Source of the DNA: Fibrobacterota bacterium
GTDB lineage: Bacteria > Fibrobacterota > Fibrobacteria > UBA5070
NCBI GenBank assembly: GCA_016715065.1
Contig: JADKBN010000003.1
Location: forward strand, 642,501 to 706,500
Direction of reading: 5' to 3'
DNA: 64,000 nt
Positions 22,067 through 29,771 of this stretch are shown piece by piece (position 1 is the first letter of the stretch; each line of letters opens with the position of its first letter). The position numbers were made by a program, and so were the translations under genes. Below the pieces are notes generated by a model. That model saw only the letters and a list, made by a program, of their open reading frames with translations, ran no database searches and was not told the origin of the DNA.

Positions 22067-23566
22067 ATGCGTTTTGCAAATCGTCTAGCCACCGCGCTCG
22101 CGGCGCTCACCTTGTTCGTCGGCGGATCCGCATTCGCCGCTTCGGACAGCGCCAAAACCACTGATTCGCTCCCGGCAGCCGCATCCGCGCCCGCCGTGGT
22201 GGTGGATTCGGCGTCCAAGGACACCGCTTTGCAAAACCGGGTGGCGGCTCTCGAAGCCTACATCCAGAACACCGACCCATCCAAGGGTGTGGAGGCTCGC
22301 GCGATCGGCGTGGCAGGCCCCGGTCACAACGGATTCATGATGATCTGCGCCGCCTTGGTGCTGTTCATGACTCTCCCCGGCTTGTTTCTGTTTTACGGTG
22401 GCTTGGTCCGCACCAAGAACGTCTTGTCCATCATTGCCCAGTGTTTCGGCATCGCGGGCATGGTGACCATCCTCTGGTGGGCGGTTGGCTATTCCCTGAC
22501 CTTTGCGGGTGACGGGGCGATCATCGGTGACCTGAGCAAGGCGTTTCTGAAGGGGGTCACTTCGGTCCCCAATACCACGTACTCGACCTGGGTGTCGGAA
22601 AACGTGTTCGCCATGTACCAGATGATGTTCGCCATCATCACTCCAGCCTTGATCATCGGCGCAATCGCCGAGCGCATGAAGTTCAAGGCAATCATGCTCT
22701 TCGTATTTCTCTGGATGCTTATCGTCTACTTCCCGCTGGCCCACATGGTCTGGGGTGGAACCGGCCTCATGAATGGTGTCTGGAACGCCGCCGCCTCCAT
22801 CAAGGCCATCGACTTCGCCGGTGGAACCGTGGTGCACATGAGCTCGGGTTGGTCCGCCTTGGTGCTGATGATCATCTTGGGCAAGCGCAAGGGCTGGGGC
22901 ACGCAGAGCTTCGCCCCGCACAGCTTGGTGCTGACCGCCATTGGTACCGGCATGCTCTGGGTGGGCTGGTACGGCTTCAACGCGGGTTCGGCGGTTGCTG
23001 CCGATGGTGTTGCCGCCAACGCGTTCATGACCACCACGCTGGCCACGGCTGTCGCCGCATTCATCTGGCCCGTCGCCGAATGGTTCAGCAACGGCAAGCC
23101 CACCATCCTTGGCATGTGCTCCGGCGCGGTCGCGGGCTTGGTGGTCGTCACTCCCGCCACCGGCTTCATCAACGCCACTGGCGCGGTGATCATCGGTGTG
23201 CTCGCAGGCATCATCCCCTTCCTGGCCTGCACCAAGCTCAAGAGCTGGCTCAAGTACGACGACGCCCTGGATACCTTCGGTGTGCACGGTGTCGGTGGAA
23301 CTCTCGGTGCGCTCCTCACCGGCTTCCTGGCCGTCCACGAAGCCAACGGGAACCTGGCCATGAATCTGAAAGACATCGTCGGGAACACCCTTTGGATCGA
23401 GCAGTTGAAGGCCATGGGCTTGACCATCACGCTTTCGGTGGTCGCCACCGTGGTCATCGCCTTCATTGTCAAGGCGCTGGTTGGACTGCGCCCCGACGAA
23501 GAAGAAGAAGTGATGGGCCAAGACCTTGTGGACCACGGCGAACAGGGCTACCACTACGGCGAGTGA
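22067..23566 (+). CDS. amt: Ammonium transporter (Amt), first copy
   Basis: Inner-membrane ammonium channel of 499 aa. A signal-peptide-like segment (residues 1-25) is followed by an Ala/Ser/Val-rich periplasmic stretch and a short helical motif V-A-A-L-E-A-Y-I, then by the eleven-helix Amt core from about residue 85. Conserved core elements include F-Y-G-G-L-V-R-T-K-N, the D-F-A-G-G-T-V-V-H segment and the late D-D-A-L-D-T-F-G-V-H-G-V-G-G (second channel His). The cytosolic tail ends D-H-G-E-Q-G-Y-H-Y. Amt channels are normally regulated by PII, encoded at 52662 here. The ATG at 22067 precedes the signal sequence. A second, diverged copy lies at 28143. Confidence 0.95.
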   Translation: MRFANRLATALAALTLFVGGSAFAASDSAKTTDSLPAAASAPAVVVDSASKDTALQNRVAALEAYIQNTDPSKGVEARAIGVAGPGHNGFMMICAALVLFMTLPGLFLFYGGLVRTKNVLSIIAQCFGIAGMVTILWWAVGYSLTFAGDGAIIGDLSKAFLKGVTSVPNTTYSTWVSENVFAMYQMMFAIITPALIIGAIAERMKFKAIMLFVFLWMLIVYFPLAHMVWGGTGLMNGVWNAAASIKAIDFAGGTVVHMSSGWSALVLMIILGKRKGWGTQSFAPHSLVLTAIGTGMLWVGWYGFNAGSAVAADGVAANAFMTTTLATAVAAFIWPVAEWFSNGKPTILGMCSGAVAGLVVVTPATGFINATGAVIIGVLAGIIPFLACTKLKSWLKYDDALDTFGVHGVGGTLGALLTGFLAVHEANGNLAMNLKDIVGNTLWIEQLKAMGLTITLSVVATVVIAFIVKALVGLRPDEEEEVMGQDLVDHGEQGYHYGE

Positions 23567-23597
23567 GCCGTGACTGGAAAAGACCGAATCTGATGGG

Positions 23598-23624
23598 AAG
23601 GCCGACATTCGTCGGCCTTTTTCC
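23598..23624 (+). terminator. Intrinsic terminator after amt (1)
   Basis: A perfect nine-base stem AAGGCCGAC/GTCGGCCTT with an ATTC loop is followed by TTTTT. It lies about 30 bases after the amt stop codon. Confidence 0.92.
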
Positions 23625-23639
23625 GTTCTGAGCGAGTGA

Positions 23640-23850
23640 GAGCGAAGGGATGTCTACGGTTTCCATTGCACTGTCAAAGCCCAAGGCATCCGATCGCCAC
23701 AATCTCTTTTCGAGGGTCGATTGTGCTGGGAATCCAGCGCGGTGGTTCCGGAGCCAGAGACTCCGCGCAGACCTTGGACTCCGCACTCGGCTATTCGGGA
23801 ACTAAACTTTCCGCGCCTCCGAAGCTTTGGACGGCGCACCCTTTGAGGTT
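23640..23850 (+). other. Structured leader of the KimA-like gene
   Basis: About 210 bases without a gene, between the amt terminator and the permease start. It can form several hairpins: CACAATC/GATTGTG, GCTGG-GAAT-CCAGC, and CGCGG with CCGCG around a GGAGCC-containing loop. In Bacillus subtilis the KimA gene is governed by a c-di-AMP riboswitch. The present leader has a GGAGC motif but not the other conserved blocks of that riboswitch, so I only record it as a structured 5' region. Confidence 0.35.
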
Positions 23851-23854
23851 TGAC

Positions 23855-25870
23855 GTGGACGAACAGAACATGGAACCGATTCCGCTCCCGGAGACCAAGC
23901 CTACCTTCTTCGAGAAGGTCAAGCGCATCGTCCTGGGTGGCGAAAAGAATCTATTCGACCGGAACATTTTCCACTCCATGGCGCTGTTGCCGTTCTTCGC
24001 CTGGGTCGGATTGGGCGCCGACGGCCTTTCCTCGTCGAGCTACGGCCCTCAGGAGGCTTGGCACATCCTGGGCAATTATCCCGCCTTGGGTCTTCTGGTG
24101 GCGTTGATGGCCACCATCACGGTGTTCGTCCTTTCCGCGTCGTATGTGCAGATCATCGAACTCTTCCCTGGCGGCGGCGGTGGCTATCTGGTGGCCTCCA
24201 AACTTTTGAATCCGACCTTGGGCATGGTTTCCGGATGCGCACTGGTGATCGACTACGTCCTCACCATTTCGATTTCCATCGCGGCAGGAGCGGATGCGAT
24301 CTTTTCCTTCTTGCCCGCTGGAATGATCGCTTGGAAGTTCCATGCGATCATCGGTGGGATCCTGCTCTTGACCATCCTGAACATGCGCGGCGTCCGGGAA
24401 TCCGTGAACTTCATGGTCCCCATCTTCCTCGTGTTCGTTCTCACCCATGCCTTCGGGATCGTCTATTCCATCGCCACCCATGTCGACGACGCTCCTGCCA
24501 TCGCCGCGCGCGCCGCGTCCGACGCGCAAGGAGCGGTGGCCACACTGGGATTGATCGGCGCCTTCCTGCTGGTGACGAAAGCCTTCTGTTTGGGCGCGGG
24601 AACGTTCACGGGGATCGAGGCGGTCTCCAACGGTCTGAACATTCTTCGCGAACCTCGGGTGCGCAATGGCAAGCGGACCATGACCTACATGTCGTGGTCG
24701 TTGGCCATCACGGTGATCGGATTGTTCCTGGCCTACCTCATCTACCAGGTCCACCGAGGCGAGCACGAGGTGAAAACGCTCAACGCGATCCTGTTCGAGG
24801 CCATGACCCGGGATTGGGGCAAGGGTGGCGAGGTGTTCGTGTGGGTCACGCTGTTTTCCGAAGCGGCGATCCTGTTCATCGCCTCCCAGGCAGGGTTCAT
24901 CGGCGGACCTCGCGTGTTGGCCAACATGGCCTTGGACCGCTGGATTCCCAGCCGGTTCGCCGGCTTGTCCGATCGGCTGGTGACACAAAACGGGGTGTTG
25001 CTGATGGCTGCCATCGCCTTGGGCACGGTGATTTTCACGGGAGGAAGCGTCGCCAAGCTCGTGGTCCTCTACTCCATCAACGTGTTCGTCACCTTCGCTC
25101 TTTCCATGGGTGGGCTGATTCGCCATTGGTGGAAGAACAAGGGCCGCGAGATCGATTGGAAGAGGAAGATCTGGGTGCCGATGGTGGGCCTGGTGATCTC
25201 GATGTTCATCCTGGTCTTCGTCTTCGTCGAGAAGTTCTGGGAGGGCGGACTTGCCGCGGTGGGGGTCACCGCGGTCCTCGTGGCGATCTCATTTTTTGTC
25301 AAACGCCACTACCGCCACACCAAGTCCCTCCTCAAACGGCTGGATCAGCTGGTCCGCACCGCCGACATCTCCAACTCCTCTGAGAAGGAAGTCGACATTC
25401 CCTGCGATCCGAAGGCCAAGACCGCCGTTTTGCTGGTGAACGGGTACAACGGGCTGGGGCTCCATACCCTGCTCAATATCCAGCGGATGTTCTCGGGCGT
25501 CTACAAGAACTGGATCTTCGTGTACGTGGGCGTCGTGGATGCCGGGAACTTCAAGGGAACCGAAGAAATGGACGCACTCCAGGTGCACGTCAAGGAAGAG
25601 GCCGAAAAATACGTGCGGTTCATGCGTCGGCATGGAGCGTATTCGGAAGCTCGGACCGCCGTGGGGACGGACGTCGCCTCCGAGATGATGGAGCTCACCC
25701 CTGCACTGGTCAAGGCTTTCCCGCATAGCACATTCTTTGGCGGCCAGCTCGTGTTCCCCGAAGACAGCATGTTCACGCGCTTCCTGCACAACAACATCGT
25801 CTTCGGCATCCAGAGGAAGTTCTACAATCTCGGCATTCCGTTCGTGATCCTTCCCGTTCGGGTTTACTGA
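23855..25870 (+). CDS. KimA-like APC-superfamily potassium permease
   Basis: Membrane permease of 671 aa. After a ~45-residue cytosolic start there are about twelve membrane helices, beginning at L-G-A-D-G-L-S-S-S-S-Y-G-P-Q-E, which parallels the L-S-S-D-A-L-S-S-V-A-Y-G-x-E segment of B. subtilis KimA. F-P-G-G-G-G-G-Y matches its P-Q-G-G-G-A-Y. The C-terminal ~200 residues form a soluble UspA-like domain ending F-L-H-N-N-I-V-F and I-P-F-V-I-L-P-V, again close to KimA. High-affinity K+ uptake is the likely role, and an amino-acid substrate is the alternative. I chose GTG 23855 because GAGGT precedes it by six bases. Its last ~14 codons are repeated downstream at 26000-26050. Confidence 0.85.
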   Translation: MDEQNMEPIPLPETKPTFFEKVKRIVLGGEKNLFDRNIFHSMALLPFFAWVGLGADGLSSSSYGPQEAWHILGNYPALGLLVALMATITVFVLSASYVQIIELFPGGGGGYLVASKLLNPTLGMVSGCALVIDYVLTISISIAAGADAIFSFLPAGMIAWKFHAIIGGILLLTILNMRGVRESVNFMVPIFLVFVLTHAFGIVYSIATHVDDAPAIAARAASDAQGAVATLGLIGAFLLVTKAFCLGAGTFTGIEAVSNGLNILREPRVRNGKRTMTYMSWSLAITVIGLFLAYLIYQVHRGEHEVKTLNAILFEAMTRDWGKGGEVFVWVTLFSEAAILFIASQAGFIGGPRVLANMALDRWIPSRFAGLSDRLVTQNGVLLMAAIALGTVIFTGGSVAKLVVLYSINVFVTFALSMGGLIRHWWKNKGREIDWKRKIWVPMVGLVISMFILVFVFVEKFWEGGLAAVGVTAVLVAISFFVKRHYRHTKSLLKRLDQLVRTADISNSSEKEVDIPCDPKAKTAVLLVNGYNGLGLHTLLNIQRMFSGVYKNWIFVYVGVVDAGNFKGTEEMDALQVHVKEEAEKYVRFMRRHGAYSEARTAVGTDVASEMMELTPALVKAFPHSTFFGGQLVFPEDSMFTRFLHNNIVFGIQRKFYNLGIPFVILPVRVY

Positions 25871-25920
25871 GCCGCCGCCCTTCGATACACCGCCTGCGGC
25901 GGCACTCAGGGAACGGCGGC
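25871..25920. repeat. Palindromic repeat, copy 1
   Basis: A 50-base element starting right after the permease stop codon. Outer arms GCCGCCG and CGGCGGC enclose CCCT/AGGG and an apical CCGCC-TG-CGGCGG hairpin. The inner CTTCGATACAC...ACTCAGGG wording recalls small palindromic repeats dispersed in many bacterial genomes. It may act as a terminator. It is identical to copy 2, and copy 3 is inverted with another tip. Confidence 0.8.
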
Positions 25921-25999
25921 TTGTGCCGCTTAGTTGAACTGAAAACCGAGGAATGCCACCGCTGACTCCAGTGCCCCGTGCGAACGGGGCAGGGTCCAG

Positions 26000-26050
26000 C
26001 CATGCAACCTGGGCATTCCGTTCGTGATTCTACCCGTTCGGGTGTACTGA
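26000..26050 (+). pseudogene. Duplicated 3' tail of the KimA-like gene
   Basis: Codons for N-L-G-I-P-F-V-I-L-P-V-R-V-Y and a stop codon recur here, exactly 180 bases after the same codons at the real gene end. The nucleotide differences within these codons (AAT/AAC, CTC/CTG, ATC/ATT, CTT/CTA, GTT/GTG) are all synonymous; one codon further upstream differs Y to C. The sequence before that is unrelated. This looks like the last remnant of a second, once functional copy of the gene, or a tail captured by recombination. Confidence 0.75.
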
Positions 26051-26100
26051 GCCGCCGCCCTTCGATACACCGCCTGCGGCGGCACTCAGGGAACGGCGGC
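26051..26100. repeat. Palindromic repeat, copy 2
   Basis: Identical 50-base palindrome to copy 1, again directly after a TGA stop, with the same downstream CTTGTGCCGCTT. Between the two stops and the GTTGAAC block the copies differ at only one base, although the coding tails ahead of them differ at about six of 45 positions. Confidence 0.8.
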
Positions 26101-26119
26101 TTGTGCCGCTTGGTTGAAC

Positions 26120-26282
26120 CTAGATCCCGCAATAGGGCCGGGCGCATCGCATCCCAGCCCGCACAGCATCTTGGCTCGTACGAGCTTGTCACCGCACCTG
26201 ACAAGGGTGCGCCTCCTCGCTCGCCAAGCCAATCTGCAGCGCGTTCCGGGCGCGCTGCATCCCTTTCTATCGCGGGATCTAG
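26120..26282. mobile_element. MITE-like element with target-site duplication
   Basis: A 163-base non-coding insertion with perfect 11-base terminal inverted repeats CTAGATCCCGC and GCGGGATCTAG. It is flanked on both sides by GTTGAAC (26113-26119 and 26283-26289). If one more base is counted in each end, the inverted repeats are 12 bases and the duplication TTGAA. The paralogous copy at 25930-25950 shows the uninterrupted site, with GTTGAACTGAAAACCGAGG continuous. Inside are further inverted repeats, such as CTTGTCA/TGACAAG and GCTCGTACGAGC. No transposase is encoded, so it would depend on one elsewhere. Confidence 0.82.
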
Positions 26283-26378
26283 GTTGAACTGAAAACCGAG
26301 GAGTGCCCCGTGCGAATTAGCCGGGGCAGGGTCCATCTTTAGCCGGGGCAGGTCAGTTCCTGAATGTGAACAGAGAAT

Positions 26379-26430
26379 GCCGCCGTTCCCTGAGTGCTTC
26401 GCGAAGCGAAGTGTATCGAAGGGCGGCGGC
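26379..26430. repeat. Palindromic repeat, copy 3 (inverted, different tip)
   Basis: Read in reverse, this copy has the same arms as copies 1 and 2 (GCCGCCGCCCTTCGATACAC and CACTCAGGGAACGGCGGC), but the apical stem is built from CTTCGC/GCGAAG rather than CCGCC/GGCGG. It lies about 45 bases beyond the stop codon of the minus-strand antiporter gene and may terminate it. Confidence 0.75.
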
Positions 26431-26473
26431 ACTCAGGGCAGCAGCGAAGTCGCTCTCGTGGCCTGATTGCCGA

Positions 26474-27808
26474 TCAGAAAAAGATCAAGGTCACCAGAGC
26501 GAACAGAGGAATGAGCACGGCGCCGGACCAGCCGAGATACCCGATGAACGACGGCATCTTGACACCTTGTTCTTCGGCGACGGCCTTGACCAACAGGTTC
26601 GGGGCGTTTCCGATGTACGAATTGGCGCCCATGAAGACGGCGCCACACGAAATCGCCGTGAGGATGGCGCCTTGGGTCATCAAGTTCTGGACCTGGGCAT
26701 CGCCTCCGGCCACATTGAAGAACAACAGGTACGTGGGTGCGTTGTCCAGGAAAGAGGAGAGCACTCCGGCGGCCCAGAAGTAGCGGGCGGGAGTGCTGAC
26801 GGCCTCTACGAGCCAGCCCAGGGCGCCGTCCTTGCCAGCCTGCAGGATCAAAATCAGCGGAATGAGGGTGGCAAAAATTCCGGCGAACAGGCGCGCGACC
26901 TCCAGGATGGGTGCCCAAGTGAACCCATTGGCTTCGCGGACGCCGTGCGGTGTGGTTTTCAGCGACAAAAAGAGAAGTCCCACGAGGAGTGCGTCGCGAA
27001 GCATGTCGGTGAAGCCCAGATGGATGGGAAGGTGCTCGCCAAACGGAATGGTGAGGCCGCCGGTCCAAGTCTTGGAAAGCGCTCCCGTTCCCACCACCGT
27101 CGCGACCACGCCCAACAACACCAGGATGTTGGAGGTGCCGCGGATGTCCAGGGGAATCCGTTGGAGCTCCATCCGGTGCACGGCGCGCTCCTTCTTGAAG
27201 TACCACGAGTCCAGCCCGAAGTACACGCCTAGCAACACCACGGTGCTAAACAACATGGGGGCGGAGCAATGCTTGAGGGGCCACAGGAAATCCACGCCAT
27301 GGAGGTAACCCAAAAACAGCGGGGGATCGCCGATGGGCGTCAAGCTACCGCCGATGTTGGAGACCAGGAAAATGAAAAAGATCACCGTGTGGACTTTGTT
27401 GTCGCGCTTGGAGATCGACCGGATGACAGGACGAATCATGACCATGGAAGCGCCGGTGGTCCCCACCAAGCTCGCCAACAGGGTTCCAAAGGCAAGCAGA
27501 AGAACATTCCCGAACGGATTACCCGGCTCGCCGCCGGTCAGGTACAAACCTCCCGCGGCGACGTACAGCGTGGTGATCAAAATCAGAAATGGCACGTAAT
27601 CTTTGAGCAGGGTGTGCACATGCAAGTGGGCAGCCGACCCGAATCCATGGAAGATCGTGTAGGGGATCGCGAAGGTAAGCGACCAGAAAACCACGATCCA
27701 GCCCTGTTTGTGCTCCCAAAAATGCGGAGCCTTCAGCGGGAGGATGGCCATCGATAACAAAAGCCCTACAAAGGGCAGGGCGTAGAAAATGGATAACGGT
27801 TCGTGCAT
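26474..27808 (-). CDS. Sodium:proton antiporter, CitMHS_2/NhaD type
   Basis: Polytopic inner-membrane protein of 444 aa with about twelve hydrophobic segments, of the ion-transporter superfamily class often annotated as sodium:proton antiporter or putative citrate transporter. The best recognised stretch is G-T-T-G-A-S-M-V-M-I-R-P, followed by F-F-I-F-L-V-S-N-I-G-G-S-L-T-P-I-G-D-P-P-L-F-x-G, and near the end S-S-F-L-D-N-A-P-T-Y and G-A-N-S-Y-I-G-N-A-P-N. The ATG at 27808 has GGGAG eight bases upstream; a longer frame exists but lacks support. Substrate (Na+/H+ or a carboxylate) is not determinable. It is divergent from the second amt gene. Confidence 0.88.
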   Translation of the reverse strand: MHEPLSIFYALPFVGLLLSMAILPLKAPHFWEHKQGWIVVFWSLTFAIPYTIFHGFGSAAHLHVHTLLKDYVPFLILITTLYVAAGGLYLTGGEPGNPFGNVLLLAFGTLLASLVGTTGASMVMIRPVIRSISKRDNKVHTVIFFIFLVSNIGGSLTPIGDPPLFLGYLHGVDFLWPLKHCSAPMLFSTVVLLGVYFGLDSWYFKKERAVHRMELQRIPLDIRGTSNILVLLGVVATVVGTGALSKTWTGGLTIPFGEHLPIHLGFTDMLRDALLVGLLFLSLKTTPHGVREANGFTWAPILEVARLFAGIFATLIPLILILQAGKDGALGWLVEAVSTPARYFWAAGVLSSFLDNAPTYLLFFNVAGGDAQVQNLMTQGAILTAISCGAVFMGANSYIGNAPNLLVKAVAEEQGVKMPSFIGYLGWSGAVLIPLFALVTLIFF

Positions 27809-28066
27809 CGAGGTTCTCCCTAATGGTGGTTTGGTTGGCGACACCCGCCGACCTAGTTGGATACGGAAGCCTGAATACCGGACAGTAATGTCTTCTGACA
27901 GGAAAAGACACTTGTTTCGGAGGGAGGGCGTGAGGCTGGAGAGACGATCTGCCAATTAGACGGGTTGATCTGACAAGTTGCCGTGCGCCAGTGACAAATG
28001 AGAGGATAAAACTGCCATTTGCGTTATCGCTAAAATTTGCTCACGGAAATTCCCTTTGTTTGCCAA

Positions 28067-28084
28067 TTGGCTCACAATTTGCTA
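28067..28084 (+). promoter_or_regulatory. Sigma-54 promoter of amt (2)
   Basis: TTGGCTCA, four bases, TTTGCT: the -24 GG (28069-28070) and -12 GC (28081-28082) have exact N10 spacing, and the -12 box matches the TTGC consensus. It is preceded by CCAA, making a CCAATTGG palindrome that is shared in part with the glnB, amt (1) and outer-membrane-protein upstream regions. The predicted start is about 48 bases before the amt ATG. The rest of the 334-base divergent region holds no gene that I can see. Confidence 0.75.
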
Positions 28085-28142
28085 ATTGTTGCCGTTTTCG
28101 CGGTATTGTCGATCGCGAAATTGACCATTGAGGTAAGCGCAC

Positions 28143-29666
28143 ATGTCCGTTCGTTTGAGGCAGGTCCTGGCGATCCTGCTTGTGGCCCAGCAACTGGTTT
28201 CTGCGAAAATCCTTCTGCCCGACTCCCCTCCGGTGTCGTCGGCCACGGCGGAGGCGGTTCGACCGTCGGCAACAACAGGCCCCAGTCCCGTAGTGGCGCC
28301 ACCGGCGGCACCGAGCGTGGATTCCGCGGTGCTTCAGCGACTGGCCGATCTGGAAGCCTATGTGAACAACACCGCGCGACAGGATCTGGCCAAATCCAAG
28401 ATCCAATCGGCGGGCCCCGGCCACAACGGCTGGGTGATGATTTCCGCCGCACTGGTGTTGTTCATGACCTTGCCCGGCTTGGCCTTGTTTTTTGGTGGCA
28501 TGGTGCGGACCAAGAACGTGCTTTCCATCCTGGCCCAGTGCATGGGGATCACGGGCATCGTGACGTTGTTGTGGTGGGCGGTGGGGTATTCCCTGGTGTT
28601 CGCTCCCGGAAATGCCATTTACGGAGGGCTGGACTACGCGTTCTTCCGCGGGGTGGACGCGATGCCCAATCCCACCTATTCCAACTGGGTGAGCCACAAC
28701 GTGTTCGCCATGTTCCAGCTCATGTTCGCGATCATCACTCCCGCTTTATTGATCGGTGCGGCCGCGGAGCGCATCAAGTTCTCTTCCATGATGCTGATCT
28801 CGGTGTTGTGGCTGTTTTTGGTGTATATCCCGGTGGCCCACATGGCATGGGGCTCCACCGGCTTGTTCAATGGATTGGGCAACGCCAACGCCGCCATCAA
28901 GGCGGTGGACTTCGCTGGTGGCTTTGCCGTGGAGATGGCCTCCGGGTGGTCGGCGCTGGCTCTGGTGCTGATCCTGGGGCATCGCAAAGGGTATGGGCGC
29001 GACCCGATGCCGCCACATTCCATGGTATTGGCGATGACTGGCGCGGGCCTGCTTTGGGTGGGTTGGTACGGCTTCAATGTGGGATCGGCCCTGGGAGCGG
29101 ACGGGATCGCTTCCAATGCGTTCGTGGCCACCACGCTCGCGGCGGCGGTCGCCTCCGTGTTGTGGCCGGCGTTGGAATGGATCCTGCATGGCAAGCCCAC
29201 CGTATTGGGGTTCTGTTCGGGCATCGTCGCGGGCCTGGTGGCCATCACCCCTGCGGCAGGATTTGTCAGTTCCGGGGCGGCGGTGGCGATCGGTGCGATC
29301 GGAACGCTGGCGTCGTTTTTCGCCGCGATGCGCCTGAAACACCTCCTTCGCTACGACGATGCCCTGGACACGTTTGGAGTGCATGGCGTGGCAGGCACGG
29401 TGGGGACCTTGTTGACGGGCGTGTTCGCCTCGGTTCTGATCAACCCCAACCTTCAGGGCAACCTGGGACACTTGGTGGGCAACGGGCTGTGGCTGGAACA
29501 GCTGAAGGCCATGGGGATCGTCTTGGGGATCGCCCTGGCGGGCACCACCGTGGCGACCTTCGCGACCAAGCTGGTGCTGGGCCTGCGTCCGGATGCCGAA
29601 GACGAGGTGGCCGGCCTGGACTACCTGGACCACGGCGAGGTGGGATACCGGTACGACGAGGCGTAA
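28143..29666 (+). CDS. amt: Ammonium transporter (Amt), second copy
   Basis: Amt channel of 507 aa, built like the copy at 22067: signal peptide, a Pro/Ala/Ser-rich periplasmic stretch, a helical motif L-A-D-L-E-A-Y-V, then the eleven-helix core. Core motifs are F-F-G-G-M-V-R-T-K-N, D-F-A-G-G-F-A-V-E and D-D-A-L-D-T-F-G-V-H-G-V-A-G. In the D-F-A-G-G segment the first copy has V-V-H where this copy has A-V-E, the position of the first channel histidine, so the two copies may differ in conduction or sensing. The tail ends G-L-D-Y-L-D-H-G-E-V. It lies under a convincing sigma-54 promoter, as expected for nitrogen-limited expression. Confidence 0.95.
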   Translation: MSVRLRQVLAILLVAQQLVSAKILLPDSPPVSSATAEAVRPSATTGPSPVVAPPAAPSVDSAVLQRLADLEAYVNNTARQDLAKSKIQSAGPGHNGWVMISAALVLFMTLPGLALFFGGMVRTKNVLSILAQCMGITGIVTLLWWAVGYSLVFAPGNAIYGGLDYAFFRGVDAMPNPTYSNWVSHNVFAMFQLMFAIITPALLIGAAAERIKFSSMMLISVLWLFLVYIPVAHMAWGSTGLFNGLGNANAAIKAVDFAGGFAVEMASGWSALALVLILGHRKGYGRDPMPPHSMVLAMTGAGLLWVGWYGFNVGSALGADGIASNAFVATTLAAAVASVLWPALEWILHGKPTVLGFCSGIVAGLVAITPAAGFVSSGAAVAIGAIGTLASFFAAMRLKHLLRYDDALDTFGVHGVAGTVGTLLTGVFASVLINPNLQGNLGHLVGNGLWLEQLKAMGIVLGIALAGTTVATFATKLVLGLRPDAEDEVAGLDYLDHGEVGYRYDEA

Positions 29667-29693
29667 GCCTTTTCTTTCGGCTGCGAGCGAAGC

Positions 29694-29721
29694 GGAGACG
29701 CCCCACCGGGGCGTCTTTACG
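29694..29721 (+). terminator. Terminator after amt (2), shared palindrome
   Basis: GAGACGCCCC-ACC-GGGGCGTCTTTAC: a perfect eight-base GC stem followed by TTTAC. The same palindrome (one base different in the loop) lies after glnB at 53047, so this is a dispersed terminator-like repeat. Confidence 0.85.
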
Positions 29722-29771
29722 ACGAATTCGGCGAAGCAAGGTTTGGTCTCGGGTTCTACCTTGCAGGGCCG

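Noticed and set aside
23720..23850. c-di-AMP (ydaO-yuaA) riboswitch before the KimA-like gene
   Set aside because: Only a GGAGC block can be found; the conserved GGGGTGAATC-type blocks are absent, so I listed it only as a structured leader.
25871..26430. CRISPR array in the repeat-rich region
   Set aside because: Only three palindromes of ~50 bases with irregular spacing and orientation, no regular spacers and no cas genes.
21907..27930. TGT-N16-ACA spacing near both amt genes as an enhancer site
   Set aside because: NifA sites have N10 spacing; in amt (1) the pair lies downstream of the proposed promoter, and such short pairs occur by chance.
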